Assembly: GCF_031846645.1 (NCBI RefSeq)
Contig: NZ_JAVRHN010000005.1
Span: 1-64,000, forward strand
DNA: 64,000 bases
Source: Autumnicola psychrophila
Lineage (GTDB): Bacteria; Bacteroidota; Bacteroidia; Flavobacteriales; Flavobacteriaceae
Reading direction: 5' to 3'
The notes below the pieces were generated by a model that ran no database searches, was not told the origin of the DNA, and was given only the letters and a program-made list of their open reading frames with translations. Position 1 is the first letter of the stretch, and each line of letters begins with the position of its first letter. A program made the translations under genes and the position numbers. Of the stretch, positions 18,095 through 25,543 are shown piece by piece.

Positions 18095-19003
18095 ATGAAA
18101 TCGATGATTAATTTTGAAAAGTACAGTAGATACTTCTTCGCATTGGTCCTTTCTGCAGGACTGGCAAGTTGTAGTGATGATGATGATGCTGGAGTTGATC
18201 CAGAGCCAATGCCAGATCCAACCGGAAGCATCACCGCAAGTGATCAAACTCTTTCCGGAAATACGCTTATCTTAGAAGATGCAACAGTTGGACAGGATAG
18301 TTGGATCGTGGTAACAAACACTGATGACCAATCTATGGCAGCCGATCCTTATCTAATTGAAGATGATGAAGACGGAGAAGTAAGAATTCAGTTAAATCAA
18401 GACGCAAACCTAACTGGAAATGTTGATGGCGATGACTTTGACGTTTCTCTCTACTCAGATAACCCGAACCAGGGAACAATGGGTACTTACGATGAAGGAA
18501 TAGATGAGCCTGTTGCAGACTCCATGGGTGCAGATGTAACACAAACCGTGAACACTACCGCTCCAAGTATATATGGAGATGACGATCAAATGGTAACGGA
18601 AGAAGGTGATGTTACTTTCAGCAATGTAAATACTGGAACTACCGGTGGATATATTGGCCTTTACGGTGAAAATGAAGACGGTACACCTAACTATGATGAA
18701 CAGATTGGAGTTAGCGAATATATTGAGCCAGGGGCGCAAACTGATGTTACTGCTCGTTTTAATGAAGACTATAATTACCAGACAGGACAAACTTATTATC
18801 CAAGATTGTATACGGACAGCCCTGCTGACCAGCAATATACATATACACCTGACGGAACAGAAGATATGCCTGAAACCTATGGGTATGATACCACCACAGG
18901 TGAAGACCGTTTCGTAGGAAACAGTGCTAATACTGCCACACCAGGAGGATTCACTGTTGGTAATACAGGTACAGTTGGAGCCGGAGCTGATGCCGGAATG
19001 TAA
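18095..19003 (+). CDS. Acidic surface lipoprotein, DUF7282-like repeats
   Basis: An upstream in-frame TTG would add 13 residues, but the ATG preceded by AAAGGAATCT gives a clean lipoprotein signal with lipobox LASC followed by SDDDD, the flavobacterial surface-export pattern. The 302-aa product is strongly acidic and Thr/Gly-rich with one or two beta-sandwich repeats. ITASDQTLSGNTLILEDA, VSEYIEPGAQTDV and a TGQTYYPRLYTD-like segment recall DUF7282 domains. No catalytic motif is visible. It is followed by a strong terminator and stands alone. A structural or adhesive surface role is inference. Confidence 0.75.
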   Translation: MKSMINFEKYSRYFFALVLSAGLASCSDDDDAGVDPEPMPDPTGSITASDQTLSGNTLILEDATVGQDSWIVVTNTDDQSMAADPYLIEDDEDGEVRIQLNQDANLTGNVDGDDFDVSLYSDNPNQGTMGTYDEGIDEPVADSMGADVTQTVNTTAPSIYGDDDQMVTEEGDVTFSNVNTGTTGGYIGLYGENEDGTPNYDEQIGVSEYIEPGAQTDVTARFNEDYNYQTGQTYYPRLYTDSPADQQYTYTPDGTEDMPETYGYDTTTGEDRFVGNSANTATPGGFTVGNTGTVGAGADAGM

Positions 19004-19024
19004 TATTAGAATTATATCAATTAT

Positions 19025-19052
19025 AAAAACCGGGAAAGTTCCCGGTTTTTTT
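19025..19052 (+). terminator. Intrinsic terminator of the acidic lipoprotein gene
   Basis: CCGGGAA (19030-19036) pairs with TTCCCGG (19039-19045), flanked by A5 and T7. Confidence 0.92.
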
Positions 19053-19230
19053 ATGCACAAATGATAAATGGATAGTCCTATTTTCTTCTCCTCAAAACCA
19101 TTAAAGAATGGATTTAATCAAGATCTGCCCACGCTTAAATGGTGCTATTAAAAGATCAAAACTTATTAAATTCAGCTAAAAATTTATTCAATTCATTATT
19201 TACAGTTCGATTATTTAGCGTTATCCCGTC

Positions 19231-22200
19231 TTAGATTTTTGTGTTGCGCAACCTCAGCGCATTCGCAATAACAGAAACCGAGCTAAAACTCATTGCCAGC
19301 GCCGCAATCATTGGTGATAATAAAATCCCGAAAAAAGGATACAGAATTCCCGCCGCTATAGGTACTCCCAAAGAATTATAAACAAGGGCGAAAAAGAGAT
19401 TTTCCTTGATATTCTTCATCACCTTTTTACTCAGCGTTTTAGCCTTTACCACGCCCTGCAAATCACCCTTTACCAGCGTAATTTTTGCACTTTCTATCGC
19501 CACATCAGTACCGGTTCCCATAGCAATTCCAATATCAGATTGTGCGAGAGCGGGTGCATCATTAATTCCATCACCGGCCATGGCAACTTTTTTTCCCTCT
19601 GCCTGTAGACGTTTTACTTCATTTAGTTTGTCCTCCGGCAACATTCCTGCTTTAAAGTCGGTAAGATGTAATTCTTCCGCCACCGCAGCAGCTGTATTTT
19701 TATTATCGCCGGTAAGCATAATCACCTCAACTCCGCGACTTATTAGTTCTGAAATTGCCGCCCGGCTGGTCTTCTTAATAGGATCTGAAATCGTGATAAA
19801 TCCGGCAATCTTTCCTTCTATCGCCAAATAAGAAACTGTTTTGCCTAAATTTTGTTCTGCAGCGACTTTTTCCTTTGTTTCTGAAGAAATTTCGGCAGTA
19901 ACGTCTTTCATCAGTTCTTCATTCCCGATGGCAATTTTTTGATTCTGAAGATTTGCCGTCACTCCTTTTCCCGTTACGGAACTGAATTTTTCAACCTCAG
20001 AAATCTGCACATTCCTCTCTTTAGCATAGATTACCGTAGCTTCGGCTAAAGGATGTTCACTCTGCGCATTTACTGAAGCTATTTTCTGCAGAACTTCTTC
20101 TTCAGAAAAACCATTTACAGCGACTACTTTTTCTACTGAAGGTTTTCCCTCGGTGATCGTTCCCGTCTTATCGATAATCAGCGTATCGATCTTGTCCATT
20201 TGTTCCAGCGCCTGTGCATTTTTAATCAATACGCCGTTCTGCGCACCTTTCCCCACTCCCACCATAACCGACATTGGCGTGGCGAGTCCCAAAGCACAGG
20301 GACAGGCAATAATAAGTACTGCAATGGCATTTATGAGCGCATATACATAACTCGGTTCCGGACCAAAAATAGCCCAAATAATAAAAGTGATTACCGAAAT
20401 TATCACCACTACAGGCACAAAATATCCCGCTATTTTATCGGCAAGTTTCTGAATAGGTGCCTGCGATCTGCTCGCGTCGTTCACCATCTTTACAATCTGC
20501 GCCAGCAAGGTTTCATTGCCCACTTTCTCGGCTTTCATCGTAAAGCTCTGATTTCCATTTATAGTCCCTGAAGTTACCGTGTCGCCTTTGCTCTTCTCTA
20601 CCGGAACCGGTTCCCCGGTGATCATGGATTCATCCAGGCTACTCTCCCCCTTTTCAATAATTCCGTCTACCGGGATTTTATCTCCGGGTTTTATACGTAA
20701 AATATCCCCAACCTGAATTTTATCTGTGGCAATAACTTCTTCTTCTCCGTTTATCACGCGAATGGCTTTATTTGGAGCAAGTTTCAATAGTTCTTTTACT
20801 GCGGAATTCGTCTGACTGTGTGCCCGGGCTTCCAGGAGTTGACCGAGCAAAACCAACGTTAAAATAACCGTGGCCGCTTCAAAATAAACATGAACGGTTC
20901 CTGTTTCTGTTTTAAATTGCTGCGGAAAAAAATCGGGAAAAATTAATCCGAAAACACTGAAGATCCAGGCAATTCCTGCACCTATTCCTATAAGGGTAAA
21001 CATATTAAGGTTCCAGGAAATGACAGATTTCCACGCCCGCTCAAAGAACATCCAGGTGGCATAAAAAACCACGGGAATGGAAAGTCCCCATTGGATCCAG
21101 TTCCAGTAGTACATATCCAGCGCCTCATATAACGGATTATCTGCCAGCATTTCGCTCATTGCGATAAGGAAAATCGGCAAAGTAAAACCTACCGCAATCC
21201 AGAATTTCTTCAGCAGTTTTCGATATGTTTTTTTCTCGGCAGAAACATCGGCCTGGACCGGCACCAGGTCCATTCCGCAAATTGGGCAATCTCCCGGCTC
21301 ATCCTCTACAATTTCCGGATGCATCGGGCAGGTATATTTCCCACTGTTCAAATTCAGGCTCATTTCCTCGACGAGATCCATTCCACAAACCGGGCAATCA
21401 CCCCGTTTATCATAGGTTTTCTCCCCTTCACAATGCATTGGGCAGTAAAAAGTGCCCGTACCTTTACCCTTAGGTTTCTCTTTTTTTAAATGCTCATGAT
21501 GGACTTCTTCCCCCGGAATAAAAATCTGGTAATTCCCACCCGCTTCTTTCAATGCATGCTGAAATTTGCCAATTTTAATGTGCCGCTTCATTTCAATCTC
21601 CGCTTCGGCTTTTTCAAGATTAACGGAAGCATTTGCAACACCGTCGACTTTGTTTAAAGCTTCTTCAACATGAGAACGGCAGCCGTTACAGGTCATTCCG
21701 GTGATCTTATAGGTGTGTTTCATCAGGTTTTCACCAGAATTCCCTTCCGAAGAAGATTCAGAAGGCATCAAAACCTGGTAATTCCCGCCCGTTTCTTTTA
21801 ATGCATGTTGAAATTTGCCAATTTTGATATGCCGCTTCATTTCAATCTCCGCTTCGGCTTTTTCAAGATTAACGGAAGCATTTGTAACACCTTCAACTTT
21901 GCTCAAAACCTCCTCAACATGAGAACGGCAGCCGTTACAGGTCATTCCGGTGATTTTATAGGTGTGTTTCATCAAATTTTCATCTTCTTTTCCTTCCGAA
22001 GAAGCTTCTAAAGGCATGAAAATTTGATAATTCCCGCCCGCTTCTTTCAATGCATGCCGAAATTTGTCAATTTTGATATGCCGCTGCATTTCTATCTCCG
22101 CTTCGGCCTTTTCAAGGTTAACTGAAGCATTTGTAACACCGTCGACTTTGTTTAAAGCTTCTTCAACATGAGAACGGCAGCCGTTACAGTTCATTCCAGT

Positions 22201-22470
22201 GATCTTATAGGTGTGTTTCATGAGGTTTTCACCAGAAGTCTCCTCCGAAGAAGATTCAGAAGGCATCAAAATCTGGTAATTCCCGCCCGCTTCTTTTAAT
22301 GCATGCTGAAATTTGCCAATTTTGATGTGACGCTGCATTTCAATCTCCGCTTCAGCTTTTTCGAGATCAACGGAAGCATTTGTAACACCGTCGACTTTGT
22401 ATAAAGCTTCTTCAACATGAGAACGGCAGCCGTTGCAGGTCATTCCGGTGATTTTATAGGTGTGTTTCAT
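19231..22470 (-). CDS. copA: Cu(+)-type P1B ATPase with four N-terminal HMA domains
   Basis: The 1079-aa pump exports Cu(I)/Ag(I) from the cytoplasm. In order: four near-identical HMA domains (from residues 1, 84, 167 and 250, each with C-N-G-C), two metal-binding CPMH...CGMDL modules (about 341-368 and 379-406), and the membrane/ATPase core. The core has MITGEPVPVEK, the CPC transport motif in IIACPCALGLATP (about 723), DKTGTITEGKP (about 765), SEHPLAEA and GDGINDAPALA. YNSLGVP and MSFSSVSV in the last helices indicate the Cu(I) subclass. An overlapping start at 22506 exists, but this ATG begins the repeat unit and follows the permease stop by one base. It is last in the metal cluster. Confidence 0.93.
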   Translation of the reverse strand: MKHTYKITGMTCNGCRSHVEEALYKVDGVTNASVDLEKAEAEIEMQRHIKIGKFQHALKEAGGNYQILMPSESSSEETSGENLMKHTYKITGMNCNGCRSHVEEALNKVDGVTNASVNLEKAEAEIEMQRHIKIDKFRHALKEAGGNYQIFMPLEASSEGKEDENLMKHTYKITGMTCNGCRSHVEEVLSKVEGVTNASVNLEKAEAEIEMKRHIKIGKFQHALKETGGNYQVLMPSESSSEGNSGENLMKHTYKITGMTCNGCRSHVEEALNKVDGVANASVNLEKAEAEIEMKRHIKIGKFQHALKEAGGNYQIFIPGEEVHHEHLKKEKPKGKGTGTFYCPMHCEGEKTYDKRGDCPVCGMDLVEEMSLNLNSGKYTCPMHPEIVEDEPGDCPICGMDLVPVQADVSAEKKTYRKLLKKFWIAVGFTLPIFLIAMSEMLADNPLYEALDMYYWNWIQWGLSIPVVFYATWMFFERAWKSVISWNLNMFTLIGIGAGIAWIFSVFGLIFPDFFPQQFKTETGTVHVYFEAATVILTLVLLGQLLEARAHSQTNSAVKELLKLAPNKAIRVINGEEEVIATDKIQVGDILRIKPGDKIPVDGIIEKGESSLDESMITGEPVPVEKSKGDTVTSGTINGNQSFTMKAEKVGNETLLAQIVKMVNDASRSQAPIQKLADKIAGYFVPVVVIISVITFIIWAIFGPEPSYVYALINAIAVLIIACPCALGLATPMSVMVGVGKGAQNGVLIKNAQALEQMDKIDTLIIDKTGTITEGKPSVEKVVAVNGFSEEEVLQKIASVNAQSEHPLAEATVIYAKERNVQISEVEKFSSVTGKGVTANLQNQKIAIGNEELMKDVTAEISSETKEKVAAEQNLGKTVSYLAIEGKIAGFITISDPIKKTSRAAISELISRGVEVIMLTGDNKNTAAAVAEELHLTDFKAGMLPEDKLNEVKRLQAEGKKVAMAGDGINDAPALAQSDIGIAMGTGTDVAIESAKITLVKGDLQGVVKAKTLSKKVMKNIKENLFFALVYNSLGVPIAAGILYPFFGILLSPMIAALAMSFSSVSVIANALRLRNTKI
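21514..22470 (-). repeat. Four tandem 249-bp HMA-coding units in copA
   Basis: Units start at 22470, 22221, 21972 and 21723, each with an in-frame ATG (MKHTYKITGM). The first three are 83 codons each; the fourth diverges after about 70. Differences are few and mosaic: copies 1/2 have MQRHIK and 3/4 MKRHIK, while the linkers of 1 and 3 are most alike (SESSSE). Copy 2 has GMNC in place of GMTC. Confidence 0.95.
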
Positions 22471-22471
22471 T

Positions 22472-23818
22472 CTAATTTTTATTATTTTTTTCATCCTGAT
22501 CCTCATCAGAATCTTCCAGTTTACCTTCCTGACTGGTATTCTTCAGAAACAGTTTTTCTCCAAAAAATGTAACAACGATTAAGCCTGCAGAGACAATAAT
22601 TACGGTTAGGTTTGTTTGTGCTCTTACCCATACAAATCCTATTAATACCACTGCATCCAGAACGATGGCTGTAACTACAATTATAGGATTTGCTTTTACC
22701 TCTTCTTTCATATGGCGAAGCACTCCCACATGAATAATAATGTCCATTATTAAGTAAAATATTGCGCCCATAGCTGCAATTCCCGAGAGATCAAAAAGAA
22801 TTGTCAATGCGATGGAGAGCACCACAATATATACCAGCATGTGTTGTTGAATATTCCCCGGCAACCCCAGGTTAGAATGCGGAATCAATTTCATATTAGT
22901 AAGCATCGCCGTCATTCTTGAAACTGCAAAAACACTGAAAATCACACCTGTAATGGTAGCGACAATAGCGATCCCCACCGTAAACCACAAGCCATAACTT
23001 CCATAAAGTGGACGGGCTGCTTCTGCCAGAGCATAATCTCTGGCTTCAATAATCTGCGGAATTTCCAGGTTAGCTCCTACTCCAAGGGCAGTGATAAAAT
23101 ACACCACCCCGCAAATCACCAATGACCAGATAATTGCCCGGCCCACATTTTTATGAGGCTCTTTTATTTCTCCCCCGCTATTGGTAATAGTGGTAAAGCC
23201 CTTATAGGCAAGAATAGCAAGCGCCAGAGAGGCAATATATTTGGTAAAACTATTTTCGGGTGCATCAGAAGGCATAGCAGAGCCCACACTAAAATCGGCT
23301 GCCCAAAGTGCTCCAATTGCAAAGATCAAGATTCCGCCAATTTTAATGGTTGCAGTAGTCATTGCTGTTTTACCAATGACTTCGTTTCCAAGAATATTCA
23401 CCACAAAAGCAGCGACCAGAAGTCCCACTCCAAGCACAGGAACCCAAAAGCTGTTTTCACTTCCATTGAACAATTGCATGGTGTAAGTACCAAAAGTACG
23501 GGCAACAAGACTTTCGTTCAAAACCATGGAAAAAGCCATAAGCAAGGCCGCAAAAGCCGTAATGGTCCCTTTCCCATAGGCTTTCTGCAGGAACATCGCA
23601 ATACCTCCCGCAGAAGGATAAGCGTGCGCCATCTTGATATAGGAATAAGCGCTAAACCCAGAAATAATCCCGCCCAATACAACAGCAAGGGCAAAATATT
23701 CTCCCGCAAGTTCTGCTATCTGTCCTAAAAGGGCAAAAATCGCTGCACCTATCATTACCCCGGTTCCCATTGCCACCGCGTTTCCAAGACTAAGACTGTT
23801 CTTTTCGTACTGACTCAT
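22472..23818 (-). CDS. APC-family amino-acid permease in the metal cluster
   Basis: The 448-aa protein has about 12 hydrophobic helices and the APC N-terminal pattern (GNAVAMGTGVMIGAAIFALL, then AGEYFALAVVLGGIISGFSAY). It is therefore an inner-membrane amino-acid or amine transporter; the exact substrate is unknown. The cytoplasmic C-terminus is charged (EDSDEDQDEKNNKN). It is preceded by the copper-storage gene's hairpin and followed directly by copA, one base after its stop, which suggests translational coupling. Placement among copper genes is unusual and suggests a link to metal stress, but nothing in the sequence shows metal transport. Confidence 0.85.
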   Translation of the reverse strand: MSQYEKNSLSLGNAVAMGTGVMIGAAIFALLGQIAELAGEYFALAVVLGGIISGFSAYSYIKMAHAYPSAGGIAMFLQKAYGKGTITAFAALLMAFSMVLNESLVARTFGTYTMQLFNGSENSFWVPVLGVGLLVAAFVVNILGNEVIGKTAMTTATIKIGGILIFAIGALWAADFSVGSAMPSDAPENSFTKYIASLALAILAYKGFTTITNSGGEIKEPHKNVGRAIIWSLVICGVVYFITALGVGANLEIPQIIEARDYALAEAARPLYGSYGLWFTVGIAIVATITGVIFSVFAVSRMTAMLTNMKLIPHSNLGLPGNIQQHMLVYIVVLSIALTILFDLSGIAAMGAIFYLIMDIIIHVGVLRHMKEEVKANPIIVVTAIVLDAVVLIGFVWVRAQTNLTVIIVSAGLIVVTFFGEKLFLKNTSQEGKLEDSDEDQDEKNNKN

Positions 23819-23837
23819 AAAATTTATTTTAAAGAAT

Positions 23838-23860
23838 AAAACCCAGTTAAACTGGGTTTT
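23838..23860. terminator. Hairpin terminator after the copper-storage gene
   Basis: AAAACCCAGT (23838-23847) pairs perfectly with ACTGGGTTTT (23851-23860) around a 3-nt loop. It lies 26 nt past the stop of the copper-storage gene and just before the permease ATG, so it may be an attenuator between the upper and lower parts of the cluster. Confidence 0.75.
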
Positions 23861-23886
23861 AAATATTCATTTTACTTACTCTTTGC

Positions 23887-24207
23887 TTATCCTAAATAAG
23901 CTTTACAAGCTTCTTCACATTCCCTACATGCTTTTGCACAATCTTTACAGTGTTGTGCTTCATGTTTTTCACATTCATCGGCGCATGCTTTACAAACTTT
24001 TCTACAATATTCCACCAGGTCTCTGGCATCGGCATCTTTAATAGCCAAAATTTGCACCAATGCCGCACAGGCTTCTGCACAAACTTTATCTGATCTTATA
24101 CAGCTTACCATTTTCTTTACATCGTCTTCACCCAAACAGGCGTCTGCACAATAATTACAATGGTTAATACAGTTTCCTAATGCATGAATCAATTTCTCAT
24201 TTCTCAT
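23887..24207 (-). CDS. Cys-rich four-helix-bundle copper storage protein (Csp/DUF326)
   Basis: The 106-aa protein has 16 Cys, mostly in CxxxC or CxxC spacing along predicted helices (NCINHCNYCADAC, SCIRSDKVCAEAC, EYCRKVCKACADEC, HCKDCAKACRECEEAC). This is the hallmark of Csp proteins, whose Cys line the core of a four-helix bundle and bind many Cu(I) ions. There is no signal peptide or Tat motif, so it is a cytosolic Csp3-type protein. It sits between the HMA-AraC regulator and the permease/copA pair. A role in buffering copper in the cytosol is inferred from the family and the neighbours. Confidence 0.93.
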   Translation of the reverse strand: MRNEKLIHALGNCINHCNYCADACLGEDDVKKMVSCIRSDKVCAEACAALVQILAIKDADARDLVEYCRKVCKACADECEKHEAQHCKDCAKACRECEEACKAYLG

Positions 24208-24302
24208 AATAACTTAGTTTTTATTGGTTTACCCCTAAATTAAGAATGAAAAATGGCAATGACTTTTAAAATTATGGTAAGATTTTACAACTTTAAGGGA
24301 AT

Positions 24303-24869
24303 TTACACAGCATCCAGGTTATTGCGATTATTTAAATGTTTAGCCTTATAATAGGATGGGCTAATTCCCGTGGCTTTCCTGAAACTGGTAGAAAGATAAG
24401 CCGCACTCGAATACCCCATATCTAGCGCTATTTCTGAAATGCTGAGTTCATCGTACTCAAGCAGTTCTTTAATACGTTCAATTTTTATTCTATTCTGAAA
24501 GCTTTGTATACTCTGTCCTTCACTTTTGCTGAAGAGGTTGGTGAGATAACTATAATCGTAATGAAGGCGCTCACTTAAGATTTTAGAAAGATTGTCGTTT
24601 TTAGAACCCTCTTCATAGACCTGCTCGATAATAATAGACTTTATGCTGTTGATGATGCGCTCCTGTTTCTTCTGAAGCAGTTCAAAACCCACATTTTCAA
24701 ATTCCTTCTGAAGGTCGTGCAACTCCATATCTGTTAACGGCCTGTCAAGAATGGCTTCACCAAGGAAAACCTGACTAAAAGGAATGTTTAAACCTGAGAG
24801 AATTTGCTTCACTGTTGCTATACAACGGCCGCAAACCACATTTTTTATATGAATGGTAGTTTTTTCCAA
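24303..24869 (-). CDS. HMA-like metal-sensing domain fused to AraC-type DNA-binding domain
   Basis: The 188-aa protein starts with TTG; no in-frame ATG fits. Residues 4-65 have the HMA pattern (TTIHIKNVVCGRCIATV) with Cys13-x-x-Cys16 and the expected beta-alpha-beta-beta-alpha-beta order. Residues about 70-180 form an AraC/XylS double helix-turn-helix (ISEIALDMGYSSAAYLSTSF, then ATGISPSYYK). I see no cupin or other sensor domain. A direct Cu/metal sensor that controls this cluster is the obvious inference. It lies inside the cluster, between the DUF3347 lipoprotein and the copper-storage gene, with 79- and 95-nt gaps that may hold operators. Confidence 0.88.
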   Translation of the reverse strand: MEKTTIHIKNVVCGRCIATVKQILSGLNIPFSQVFLGEAILDRPLTDMELHDLQKEFENVGFELLQKKQERIINSIKSIIIEQVYEEGSKNDNLSKILSERLHYDYSYLTNLFSKSEGQSIQSFQNRIKIERIKELLEYDELSISEIALDMGYSSAAYLSTSFRKATGISPSYYKAKHLNNRNNLDAV

Positions 24870-24948
24870 AAGCTGGTTTATTATTCAGAAACAATTATCC
24901 AGCCGACAACAAAACCGGACAGGCAATTTCTCCTGAATTAGATATTCT

Positions 24949-25521
24949 TTAGTTCAAGGTCTGCTCCACCCTTCCACATTTTAGCATGATATCCCCAAAA
25001 TAAGGATTTCTAATCTGTTCGGAACTGGAAAACCAATAATCCCCCTTACCTTCAAAAGCCATTGGGCAGTATTGCTTATAAATTTCTCCGGAAGCCAAAG
25101 CTCCTTCCAAAACAGGCTGCATTGCCGCAGTTAATGCTGAAAAAGCTTCCCGCTGTTGATTTACATCTTCGGTTTCAGCAATTTTTCGTGCCGGCTCCAA
25201 AAGTCCCGGTTCTTCCGGATTCTCTTCTAGAAGACTTACCAGATTTTCCGCAGCATCCTGCGCTCCCGAAGCATCTGTCTTCACCAACGCATCCTTAATT
25301 TCTGCATAGGCATTGTACACCTGCGCAGTACCTTCATCGGTAAATTCCGGAGAAGGATCAACCATGTCCTCATTTTCTCCTGTCACCGTATCCTGGTGCA
25401 TTTCATTTTGCATTGGCGGCGCCAATTCATTGTCGTTTTCTTTGTTCTCTCTACAGGAGGTTAAACTTAAACTCCCTGCGATTGCAGCAAAAAAAAGTGC
25501 ATTTATAATTACCTTTTTCAT
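24949..25521 (-). CDS. DUF3347 lipoprotein of the metal cluster
   Basis: The 190-aa product has lipobox LTSC, a Glu/Met-rich linker, then a helical DUF3347 domain (about 65-190) ending with QYCPMAFEGKGDYW, IRNPYFGDIMLKCG. The same domain forms the C-terminus of the CusB-like protein encoded 22 nt upstream. The conserved Cys-Pro-Met and terminal Cys suggest metal binding in the periplasm, which is inference. It is likely co-transcribed with the efflux genes. Confidence 0.88.
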   Translation of the reverse strand: MKKVIINALFFAAIAGSLSLTSCRENKENDNELAPPMQNEMHQDTVTGENEDMVDPSPEFTDEGTAQVYNAYAEIKDALVKTDASGAQDAAENLVSLLEENPEEPGLLEPARKIAETEDVNQQREAFSALTAAMQPVLEGALASGEIYKQYCPMAFEGKGDYWFSSSEQIRNPYFGDIMLKCGRVEQTLN

Positions 25522-25543
25522 TTTATGTCAATTTTTATTAAAG

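Noticed and set aside
18455..19060. 201-aa minus-strand ORF opposite the acidic lipoprotein
   Set aside because: Cys/Ile/Ser-rich translation typical of the antisense of acidic Thr-rich coding DNA; it also runs through the terminator at 19025-19052.
20200..20571. 123-aa plus-strand ORF inside copA
   Set aside because: Lies opposite the CPC/DKTG core of the ATPase; no supporting motif.
21514..22470. HMA repeats as an assembly artefact
   Set aside because: The four copies differ at several codons and their linkers, so they are not a simple duplicated read.
23153..23728. 191-aa plus-strand ORF inside the APC permease
   Set aside because: Antisense shadow; basic, low-complexity translation with no motif, while the minus frame has 12 membrane helices.
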